Source: Gammaproteobacteria bacterium
Lineage (GTDB): Bacteria > Pseudomonadota > Gammaproteobacteria > QOAV01
DNA: 7,850 nt
Reading direction: 5' to 3'
Assembly (NCBI GenBank): GCA_027067235.1
Contig: JALXFQ010000080.1
Coordinates: 1 to 7,850, forward strand
The translations under genes were made by a program, and so were the position numbers. The stretch's first letter is position 1. Each line of letters begins with the position of its first letter. Positions 1-5,175 of this stretch are shown here, in pieces. Below the pieces are notes generated by a model. The model was not told the origin of the DNA and did not search any database. It saw only the letters and a program-made list of their open reading frames with translations.

Positions 1-320
1 CGTCGGTAACCAGGCACACGCGTTTTGCCAGCAATCGTTTTGGCATCCCCGAGCCGGTCGGCGGCCGGCGTATCAATGCCCGCAGTCTGGACCTGCTGTT
101 CATGCCGCTGGTGGCTTTCGACGCCGACGGTAATCGTATTGGTATGGGCGGTGGTTATTATGATCGCGCGCTGGCCTACAAGCTTCGCCGTTCCCATCTG
201 CCACCCGTGCTGATGGGCGCCGCCCATGGTTTTCAGCAGGTGGATGGCATCCAGGCCAATGCCTGGGACGTGGCGCTGGATGGTGTCGTCACACCGGATG
301 GATTAAGGCGGGTGCGCTGA
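1..320 (+). CDS. ygfA: 5-formyltetrahydrofolate cyclo-ligase, 3' part (5' end outside window)
   Basis: Partial gene; the first whole codon in the window starts at base 3 and the frame is open to a TGA at 318-320. The enzyme (5-FCL, also called Fau or MTHF synthetase) uses ATP to convert 5-formyltetrahydrofolate to 5,10-methenyltetrahydrofolate in the cytoplasm, salvaging a folate that inhibits other one-carbon enzymes. The translation shows family hallmarks in order: RFASNRFGIPEP near the left edge, then LVAFDADGNRIGMGGGYYDR, the Gly-rich phosphate/ATP-binding signature ending in YYDR, and a C-terminal stretch ending AWDVALDGVVTPDG. About 105 residues are seen of a family usually near 190-200. 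ATG codons inside this stretch (such as 102) are internal methionines, because the FGIPEP motif lies upstream of them. In E. coli ygfA is transcribed with 6S RNA (ssrS); the region where that would lie is outside the window. Identification is firm. Confidence 0.95.
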   Translation, partial: SVTRHTRFASNRFGIPEPVGGRRINARSLDLLFMPLVAFDADGNRIGMGGGYYDRALAYKLRRSHLPPVLMGAAHGFQQVDGIQANAWDVALDGVVTPDGLRRVR

Positions 321-330
321 AACAACAGCG

Positions 331-353
331 ACCTGCGTCCGCGCGGTTTTTTT
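331..353 (+). terminator. Likely intrinsic terminator after ygfA
   Basis: Eleven bases after the ygfA stop, ACC-(T)-GCG pairs with CGC-GGT around a TCCG tetraloop (331-347), giving six pairs with one bulged T. It is followed directly by seven T residues (347-353). A short GC stem plus U-tract is the standard Rho-independent layout. The stem is short, so strength is uncertain, but position and polarity fit the end of the ygfA transcript. Confidence 0.6.
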
Positions 354-440
354 CCGGTTTGTCTCCCGCAGTCAGGTCGGTTTGCTGGCATGACGCCGCG
401 CCGTTTCATTGCAACAGTGGTAAGATTGCGCAGCTTTGTA

Positions 441-457
441 TTCCGGATGATCCGGAA
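441..457. repeat. Perfect 7-bp inverted repeat, 3-bp centre (possible operator)
   Basis: TTCCGGA-TGA-TCCGGAA is a perfect dyad in the spacer between ygfA and the exported-protein gene, about 70 bp before the ATG at 527. No T-tract follows, so it does not look like a terminator. Its size and location fit a binding site for a dimeric regulator. The rest of the 321-526 spacer holds the terminator at 331-353 and nothing else I can support. A TATAGT hexamer at 500-505 resembles a -10 box but has no good -35 partner and lies only 10 bp before the ribosome binding site. Confidence 0.4.
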
Positions 458-526
458 CGGGCGGTTCAGCGATAGCCTGGCGAGGGGCTGGCCGCGCCGT
501 ATAGTCGTATTTTCAGGAGTTACATC

Positions 527-946
527 ATGTTTTCATGTAAGGGGATGAGCGCCGTCCTGGTCATTGCGCTGCTGTTGACGGGCGTCACCGCGCAGGCCTA
601 TCAGTTGCCTGTCGAGGTGTTCGAATATATGGACGATGTCAAGGTTGTGGCCTTTATTGACAAAAAAGACATGGCGGCTGTGCAGGCTCGTGATCCGTCC
701 GCGCCGCTGCTGACCATCAAGGGCGCGCTGGCGGTGGTTAAAAAGCATATCACCCGGCATCAGCCGGAGATCGGTGAGGCGAAGCTGGAAGAAATTACTT
801 TTCGCAAGCTGCCAGGCTTTCCAGGGCGCTGGCATTATCTGGTGAAACTGAAAAATGCTGATCCGAGGATGCCGTATCACTATTTCGTGGTATTGATGAA
901 CGGCAAGGTGATACCGGCGGTGAAGGAAATCGCGGCGGTAAAGTGA
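527..946 (+). CDS. Small exported protein of unknown function
   Basis: 139 aa; I do not recognise the family with certainty. The start at 527 has a good ribosome binding site, AGGAG at 515-519, 7 nt upstream. Residues 1-24 form a Sec signal peptide: a short positive N-terminus (K5), a hydrophobic core around residues 9-20, and TAQA with AxA-type cleavage after A24. The mature part of about 115 residues has no cysteine and no membrane segment, so a soluble periplasmic location is inferred. It has a charged helical stretch near residues 60-90 and a C-terminal half rich in aromatics and alternating beta pattern (GRWHYLVKLK, then YHYFVVLMNGKVIPAVKE). That strand-turn-strand ending on a small-residue turn is reminiscent of small PepSY-like or secretion-associated domains, but the resemblance is weak. 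Its TGA overlaps a GTG at 943 in the frame of the next gene. The preceding terminator and dyad suggest it has its own promoter. Confidence 0.8.
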   Translation: MFSCKGMSAVLVIALLLTGVTAQAYQLPVEVFEYMDDVKVVAFIDKKDMAAVQARDPSAPLLTIKGALAVVKKHITRHQPEIGEAKLEEITFRKLPGFPGRWHYLVKLKNADPRMPYHYFVVLMNGKVIPAVKEIAAVK

Positions 947-969
947 TCGCGCAATCGACCGGTACTGGA

Positions 970-975
970 TACAAT
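970..975 (+). promoter_or_regulatory. Possible -10 box for a leaderless EVE-gene transcript
   Basis: TACAAT matches the sigma-70 -10 consensus at 5 of 6 positions and ends 6 bp before the ATG at 982. Transcription from it would start at or within a base or two of that ATG, giving a leaderless message. This would explain the lack of a Shine-Dalgarno site before 982. There is no recognisable -35 hexamer at 15-18 bp spacing and no TGn extension, so support is modest. Confidence 0.3.
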
Positions 976-981
976 CGGCCC

Positions 982-1458
982 ATGAATTACTGGCTGATGA
1001 AAAACGAGCCGGACGCCTATGGCATCGACGACCTGATGGCGGAACCGGATCTGATCACGCCCTGGGACGGCATACGCAACTACCAGGTGCGCAACATGTT
1101 TCGCGATGACTTCAAAATCGGCGACCAGGCATTTTTTTACCATTCCAATGTCAAGGAGCCGGGTATCGTCGGCATCATGGAAGTGGTGAAAGAAGCATAT
1201 CCCGACCACACGGCGTTTGATCCGGACGAGAAGTATTACGACCCCAAAAGCGACCCTGACAATCCGCGCTGGCTGATGGTGGACGTGAAGTTCGTGCGCA
1301 AACTGGATCGGGCCATCACGCTCGCCGAACTGCGTAAACATCCGGATCTGGCCGATATGCGCATACTGCAAAAAGGCAACCGCCTGTCGGTGACGCCGGT
1401 ATCGAAAGAACAATGGGATTTCATACTGGCCCTGGAGCATAATCAACCAAGGGGTTAA
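982..1458 (+). CDS. EVE-domain (PUA-superfamily) protein
   Basis: 158 aa from the ATG at 982, essentially one whole EVE domain (THYN1/thymocyte nuclear protein 1-like). The fold belongs to the PUA superfamily, and its members are thought to bind modified bases in nucleic acid; the bacterial single-domain form has no settled role. Family motifs: YWLMKNEP at 3-10, TPWDGIRNYQVRNM at 26-39, the FFYHSN strand at 51-56, GIVGIMEVV at 61-69, YYDPKS at 85-90, PRW at 95-97 and LQKGNRLSVTPV at 129-140. The frame is open to a GTG at 943 overlapping the upstream stop, but the 13 extra residues do not look like the family and family members begin at M(x)YWLMK, so 982 is preferred. No clear ribosome binding site precedes it. 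It is followed after 3 nt by the cyclophilin gene, so the two are probably co-transcribed. In several proteobacteria EVE genes sit near ygfA, which fits here. Identification is firm, function uncertain. Confidence 0.92.
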   Translation: MNYWLMKNEPDAYGIDDLMAEPDLITPWDGIRNYQVRNMFRDDFKIGDQAFFYHSNVKEPGIVGIMEVVKEAYPDHTAFDPDEKYYDPKSDPDNPRWLMVDVKFVRKLDRAITLAELRKHPDLADMRILQKGNRLSVTPVSKEQWDFILALEHNQPRG

Positions 1459-1461
1459 TCA

Positions 1462-2067
1462 ATGAAGCAGATTTTATCCATCGTCATCATTTTCGCGCTC
1501 ATGGCTTGCGCCACGAGCGCGTCTTACGCACAGCAAGAGAGCAATAAAGACATGACCGACAACAAGCACCCGAAAGTCCGCCTGACCACAAGCAAGGGCA
1601 TCATCGAACTGGAGCTGGACGCCGAGAAAGCGCCTAAAACCGTGGCAAACTTTCTGCATTATGTGAAAAAGGGCCATTACGACGGCGTTATTTTTCACCG
1701 CGTCATTCCCGGTTTCATGATCCAGGGCGGCGGCATGGAGCCCGGCATGAAAGAGCGGGATACCGACCAGACGGTGGAAAACGAAGCCGACAACGGCCTG
1801 AAAAACGAAGCCGGCAGCATCGCCATGGCGCGCACCAACGACCCGCAATCCGCGTCCGCCCAGTTCTTCATCAATACGGTTGACAATGCTTTCCTCAACC
1901 ACAAGTCCAAAGACATGATGGGCTGGGGTTACGCTGTGTTCGGCAAGGTAAGCAAGGGCATGGATGTGGTCAAGGCCATCGAAAGCGTACCCACCGGCAG
2001 CCATGGCCCGTACAGCGATGTGCCGAAAGAAGATGTGATAATCGAAAAGGCGGAAGTCATTGAATAG
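1462..2067 (+). CDS. Peptidyl-prolyl cis-trans isomerase, cyclophilin type, with export signal
   Basis: 201 aa. Cyclophilins catalyse cis-trans isomerisation of Xaa-Pro bonds during folding. The start at 1462 has AAGGGG (1449-1454) 7 nt upstream, overlapping the end of the EVE gene. Residues 1-23 form a signal peptide (hydrophobic core 4-14) with likely cleavage after SYA (A23). C16 in ALMAC gives a poor lipobox (Met at -2), so a lipoprotein is possible but less likely. The domain spans about 37-200: FHRVIPGFMIQGGG at 78-91 with catalytic R80, F85 and Q88; AMART at 121-125; AQFFIN at 133-138; and GWGYAVFGKV at 154-163. F144 stands where human CypA has Trp121, as in E. coli cyclophilins, suggesting weak cyclosporin binding. 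The body and the DVPKEDVIIE ending resemble cytoplasmic PpiB more than PpiA, yet the signal peptide implies the periplasm. Met31 lies where PpiB proteins usually start, but has no good ribosome binding site. Confidence 0.93.
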   Translation: MKQILSIVIIFALMACATSASYAQQESNKDMTDNKHPKVRLTTSKGIIELELDAEKAPKTVANFLHYVKKGHYDGVIFHRVIPGFMIQGGGMEPGMKERDTDQTVENEADNGLKNEAGSIAMARTNDPQSASAQFFINTVDNAFLNHKSKDMMGWGYAVFGKVSKGMDVVKAIESVPTGSHGPYSDVPKEDVIIEKAEVIE

Positions 2068-2119
2068 GAAGACGCTTACCCATCAGCGACGCGGCGGATA
2101 ACCCGAGCCGGGCCTGAGC

Positions 2120-3757
2120 ATGGATGATTTCAGTTTTCCCACCCAGCTTCCGGCCTGGCGCGCCCTGCGCATGCACGCCGAAACGCTGCGTTCGCTGCAT
2201 CTGCGCGAACTGTTCGAACAGGACGAAAGGCGCGCCGAGCGCTTTTCCGGGGAAACGGGCGGGCTGTTCCTCGACTATTCCAAAAACCGTATCCAGCTGG
2301 AGACGCGATCCCTGCTGGTACAGCTGGCGCAACAGTCCGGTCTGGAACAGCGCCGTCAGGCCATGTTCAGTGGCGAGCGCATCAACAACACCGAAAACCG
2401 GCCGGTGCTGCATGTGGCCCTGCGCAATCGCTCGAATACGCCGATTCTGGTGGATGGCAGGGATGTGATGCCGGGCGTGAATGCCGTGCTGGCGCAAATG
2501 CGCTCGTTTTCCGGGGCGTTGCGTTCGGGGGAATGGCGCGGCTATACCGGTAAGGCCATCACCGATGTGGTGAATATCGGCATCGGCGGCTCGGATCTCG
2601 GCGGGCATATGGTGTGCACGGCGCTGGCGCCTTTTGCCGACGGGCCGGCAACCCATTTCGTGTCCAATGTCGATGACGCGGATATTGCCCAGACGCTGGC
2701 CACAGTCAACCCCGAAACCACGCTTTTCATTATCGCATCAAAAACATTCACAACGCGTGAAACGATGGTGAACGCTCACACCGCGCGCGACTGGCTGGTG
2801 GCCGCAGCGGGTGATGACGGCGCCGTGGAAAAGCATTTCGTGGCGGTGTCCACCAGCGCCGAAAAGGTGCAGGCGTTCGGTATTGATACCGACAACATGT
2901 TCGAATTCTGGGACTGGGTGGGCGGGCGCTATTCGTTGTGGTCTGCCATTGGACTGCCCATTGCTCTGGCGCTGGGCATGGACCGCTTTGAGCAGCTGCT
3001 CGATGGCGCGCACGCAATGGATCAGCATTTTCTGCATACGCCCATGGAGCAGAATCTGCCGGTTATTCTCGGACTGATCGGCATCTGGTATCGCAATTTT
3101 TTCGGTTACGCCAGCCACGCCATTCTGCCCTACGCCAACGACCTGCGGCTGCTGCCCATGTTCCTGCAACAGCTCGACATGGAAAGCAATGGCAAGCGCG
3201 TCACCCGTGCCGGAGAGCCGGTGGATTACCCTACCGGGCCGGTGATCTGGGGCGCCCAGGGTACCAATGGTCAGCATGCCTTTTTCCAGCTTCTGCATCA
3301 GGGTATGGAAGACATTTCCGGCGATTTTATCGTCGCGAAAAACAGCGCCTTCGATCTCGGTGAGCATCACAGAATACTCGTGGCCAACTGCCTGGCCCAG
3401 ACCGAGGCGCTGATGCGCGGCCAGACCGAGGAAGAAGCCCGCGCCGCGCTAAAGGCGGAAGGCCGGAGCGAAGCGGATATCGACCGTCTCGCACCACACA
3501 AGGTTTTCCCCGGCAACAAGCCAAGCAATACCATTGTGCTTGATGAGCTTGCGCCGAAAAACCTCGGCGCACTCATCGCCCTGTACGAGCACAAGGTGTT
3601 TGTGCAGGGCGTGATCTGGCAAATCAATTCCTTCGACCAGTGGGGCGTGGAACTGGGCAAGCAACTGGCAGGCGTCATCGAGCGCGAGCTGACCGGGGAA
3701 AAAGCCGCCGGGCATGATGCTTCCACGCAGATGCTGATTAAACGGCTGCAGCGATGA
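2120..3757 (+). CDS. pgi: Glucose-6-phosphate isomerase
   Basis: 545 aa, the usual length for the long bacterial form. It interconverts glucose-6-phosphate and fructose-6-phosphate in the cytoplasm, serving glycolysis, gluconeogenesis and polysaccharide precursor supply. Motifs: GIGGSDLGG at 154-162 and SKTFTTRET at 207-215 (phosphate binding); signature 1 around DWVGGRYSLWSAIG, with R270 matching rabbit Arg272; ESNGK with the proton-transfer Glu at E355; GTNGQHAFFQ with ring-opening His at H386; and signature 2, SFDQWGVELGK, with K514. Every catalytic residue is present, so the enzyme should be active. The start at 2120 gives a standard N-terminus (PAWRALRMHAE) but lacks a good Shine-Dalgarno site; there is no usable in-frame start upstream. 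The gap of 52 nt after the cyclophilin gene holds no clear terminator or promoter, so read-through is possible. The stop overlaps the next start as ATGA. Confidence 0.98.
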   Translation: MDDFSFPTQLPAWRALRMHAETLRSLHLRELFEQDERRAERFSGETGGLFLDYSKNRIQLETRSLLVQLAQQSGLEQRRQAMFSGERINNTENRPVLHVALRNRSNTPILVDGRDVMPGVNAVLAQMRSFSGALRSGEWRGYTGKAITDVVNIGIGGSDLGGHMVCTALAPFADGPATHFVSNVDDADIAQTLATVNPETTLFIIASKTFTTRETMVNAHTARDWLVAAAGDDGAVEKHFVAVSTSAEKVQAFGIDTDNMFEFWDWVGGRYSLWSAIGLPIALALGMDRFEQLLDGAHAMDQHFLHTPMEQNLPVILGLIGIWYRNFFGYASHAILPYANDLRLLPMFLQQLDMESNGKRVTRAGEPVDYPTGPVIWGAQGTNGQHAFFQLLHQGMEDISGDFIVAKNSAFDLGEHHRILVANCLAQTEALMRGQTEEEARAALKAEGRSEADIDRLAPHKVFPGNKPSNTIVLDELAPKNLGALIALYEHKVFVQGVIWQINSFDQWGVELGKQLAGVIERELTGEKAAGHDASTQMLIKRLQR

Positions 3758-3981
3758 TCAGCACGGTCTGCGTCTATGACGCTAAAGGCCGGCCGCTACG
3801 GAACAAAAAAGTGGACATACCCATTGCGGGCGTACTGGGCGGCGGCATGGCCCGCGGTTTCACCGATGCTTCCGGCTGCGCCCATATCTCCCATACGGCG
3901 AAAGGCGAGGCAAAAATTTATGTGGGCGGCCGACGGGCAGGTCGTTTCACGGTTCCCGGCCGTACTGCACTGACGATCTGA
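3754..3981 (+). CDS. Small protein, probable single beta-sandwich domain (carboxypeptidase regulatory-like)
   Basis: 75 aa; no named family is certain. The ATG at 3754 overlaps the pgi stop as ATGA, a classic arrangement for coupled translation and the main reason to call this a real gene. There is no signal peptide or membrane segment, so it is inferred to be cytoplasmic. The sequence reads as short beta strands: VCVYDAKGRPL (2-strand start with Asp-Gly turn), KKVDIPI, a Gly-rich loop GVLGGGMARG, FTDASGCAHI, GEAKIYVGG and RFTVPGRTALTI. The T-D-x-x-G-x-A-x-I pattern after a Gly-rich loop is typical of transthyretin-like or CarboxypepD_reg/Ig-like domains, which usually appear as modules of larger secreted proteins. 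Here the domain stands alone. Its one-domain size and edge-to-edge strands argue against its being a fragment. A role linked to Pgi or sugar metabolism is suggested only by coupling. Confidence 0.75.
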   Translation: MISTVCVYDAKGRPLRNKKVDIPIAGVLGGGMARGFTDASGCAHISHTAKGEAKIYVGGRRAGRFTVPGRTALTI

Positions 3982-4007
3982 CGCGGGCGACAGCGGAACC
4001 GGTCGTG

Positions 4008-4028
4008 CCGGTAGCCATACCGGTAGCC
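4008..4028. repeat. Short tandem direct repeat in convergent intergenic spacer
   Basis: CCGGTAGCC occurs twice (4008-4016 and 4020-4028), 3 bp apart, giving a 12-bp period. ACCGG at 3998-4002 can also pair with CCGGT at 4008-4012 around a 5-nt loop. The spacer 3982-4033 lies between the ends of the 75-aa gene and msrA. No T-tract follows on either strand, so it is not a standard intrinsic terminator. It may simply be local slippage. Confidence 0.4.
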
Positions 4029-4033
4029 GCGGC

Positions 4034-4534
4034 CTAACCGGACTCCGGCAGTACCCAGTCCGGGCGCGGGTAGTGACAGCTGTAGCCATTGGGATAGCGC
4101 TGCAGATAGTCCTGATGTTCCGCTTCCGCTTCCCAGAAATCGCCCGCCGGGCTGACCCGGGTCGCCACCGGCCCCGGCCACAGACCCGAAGCGTTCACAT
4201 CCTCGATGGTTTTCAGCGCCACCTGTTTTTGTTCATCCGTAAGGTAGAATATCTCCGAGCGGTAGGACGGGCCGGTATCATTGCCCTGGCGGTTTTCCGT
4301 GGTGGGGTCGTGAATCTGGAAGAAAAAAGCCAGCAGGTCGCGGTAACTGAGAACCTCCGGGTCGAACAGAATCTCGATGCCTTCGGCATGGGTGCCGTGA
4401 TTGCGATAGCTGGCGTTGGCTACGTCGCCGCCGGTATAGCCGACGCGGGTAGCGAGCACGCCCGGCAGTTTGCGGATCAGCTCCTGCATGCCCCAGAAGC
4501 AGCCGCCGGCGAGTATGGCTTTTTCGGTTTTCAT
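4034..4534 (-). CDS. msrA: Peptide-methionine (S)-S-oxide reductase
   Basis: 166 aa, normal for a short MsrA. It reduces the S epimer of methionine sulfoxide in proteins, with electrons from thioredoxin. The catalytic motif GGCFWGMQELIRK lies at 10-22, with nucleophile C12 followed by F13-W14. GYTGGD (32-37) and YRNHGTHAEGIEILFDP (43-59) follow, as in the family, then FFFQIHDPTT (70-79). The single C-terminal cysteine in NGYSCHYPRP, C153, is the likely resolving cysteine. There is no signal peptide, so it acts in the cytoplasm. The gene lies 49 nt downstream of msrB on the same strand and is probably co-transcribed with it. The ribosome binding site is weak: GGAC about 8 nt and AGGAA about 17 nt before the ATG. 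It converges with the pgi/75-aa pair. Confidence 0.97.
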   Translation of the reverse strand: MKTEKAILAGGCFWGMQELIRKLPGVLATRVGYTGGDVANASYRNHGTHAEGIEILFDPEVLSYRDLLAFFFQIHDPTTENRQGNDTGPSYRSEIFYLTDEQKQVALKTIEDVNASGLWPGPVATRVSPAGDFWEAEAEHQDYLQRYPNGYSCHYPRPDWVLPESG

Positions 4535-4583
4535 GTCTGTGCGTCCGGTTGTTCCTGTCTGTTGTCCGCTGGCCCCGATTCAA

Positions 4584-5036
4584 TCAATCCAGCGCCCGAT
4601 CCAGCAGCGCGATATAGTCGCCGTAGCCTTCGGCCTGCATGTCATCACGGTGCACGAATCGCAGCGCTGCCGAGTTGATACAATAGCGCAGGCCACCCCG
4701 CTGCGGCGGGCCATCGGGGAAAACATGGCCGAGATGGCTGTCACCATGAGTCGAACGCACTTCGGTGCGGCGCATGCCGTGGCTGGTATCGCTGAGCTCG
4801 TTGACGGCGTCGTCGCTTACCGGCCGGGTAAAGCTGGGCCAGCCGCAATGGGCATCGAATTTGTCGGTGGACAAAAACAGCGGCTCGCCGGAAACCACAT
4901 CCACGTAGATGCCCGGCTCGTCGTTATGCAGGTATTTGCCGCTACCGGGCTGCTCGGTGCCGTTCTGCTGGGTAATGCGATACTGTTCCCGGTTCAGCGC
5001 GGCAATGGCTGCCGGATGTTTGCTGTATTTGGTCAT
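4584..5036 (-). CDS. msrB: Peptide-methionine (R)-S-oxide reductase, zinc-free type
   Basis: 150 aa. It reduces the R epimer of methionine sulfoxide, complementing MsrA. The start MTKYSKHP at 5036 is set by GGGAG (complement of 5043-5047), 6 nt upstream, and by family length. The frame is open far upstream to 5543, but that stretch lies antisense to the channel gene and does not look like protein of this family. Motifs: GSGKYLHNDEPGIYVDVVSG at 31-50, HCGWPSF at 63-69, HGDSHLGHVFPDG at 97-109 and RYCINSAALRF at 117-127. C119 is the catalytic cysteine. C64, in the xxCGWPSF position, is the likely resolving cysteine. The two CxxC zinc motifs of many MsrBs are absent, replaced by VDVVSG and STHGDS, so this is the zinc-free class. 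There is no signal peptide. It is the first gene of an msrB-msrA unit, divergent from the channel gene across a 139-bp spacer. Confidence 0.97.
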   Translation of the reverse strand: MTKYSKHPAAIAALNREQYRITQQNGTEQPGSGKYLHNDEPGIYVDVVSGEPLFLSTDKFDAHCGWPSFTRPVSDDAVNELSDTSHGMRRTEVRSTHGDSHLGHVFPDGPPQRGGLRYCINSAALRFVHRDDMQAEGYGDYIALLDRALD

Positions 5037-5058
5037 GGCTTTCTCCCGCGCAGCATAG

Positions 5059-5080
5059 GCCAATTTGGCAAAGGTTGCCA
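5059..5080. promoter_or_regulatory. Overlapping dyads in divergent msrB / channel spacer (candidate operator)
   Basis: Two perfect dyads overlap: GCCAA-T-TTGGC (5059-5069) and TGGCAA-AGG-TTGCCA (5066-5080). They lie just upstream of msrB and about 100 bp before the channel gene. On the - strand CTGGCA and TATGCT, about 18 bp apart, form a weak sigma-70-like pair that would bracket the dyads. On the + strand TTGATA (5089-5094) could be a -35, but its -10 partner is poor. The TTGGC/TTGCC spacing is two bases short for a sigma-54 promoter. The dyads are seen; the regulatory role is inferred. I see nothing else in 5081-5175. Confidence 0.4.
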
Positions 5081-5175
5081 GCAGCCGGTTGATAATCCAC
5101 GCCAAGGGGGTTAGCGTTCGGAGCACCGGGTGGTGATGGTTTTCCGGGCCTGTTTTCAACGGTTGGTGCGCCAGC

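Noticed and set aside
500..505. TATAGT as a -10 box for the gene at 527
   Set aside because: No -35-like hexamer at 16-18 bp, and the transcript would start at about the Shine-Dalgarno site.
390..548. Open frame of about 52 codons, Arg-rich, in the spacer after ygfA
   Set aside because: No ribosome binding site, composition typical of chance frames in GC-rich DNA, and it overlaps the start of the well-supported exported-protein gene.
880..3370. Long - strand open frames opposite the EVE, cyclophilin and pgi genes
   Set aside because: His/Gln/Arg-rich translations typical of complement frames of GC-rich genes; the + strand genes are certain.
3982..4033. Bidirectional terminator between the convergent 75-aa gene and msrA
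   Set aside because: Short GC pairings exist but no T-tract follows on either strand, so it was listed only as a repeat.
5065..5078. Possible sigma-54 promoter (TTGGCA...TTGC)
   Set aside because: The distance between the GG and GC elements is 10 bases rather than the required 12, and the bases are better explained as an inverted repeat.
4073..5114. Long + strand open frames across msrA and msrB (201 and 214 codons)
   Set aside because: They are antisense to two enzymes with all catalytic motifs; their translations show no domain pattern.
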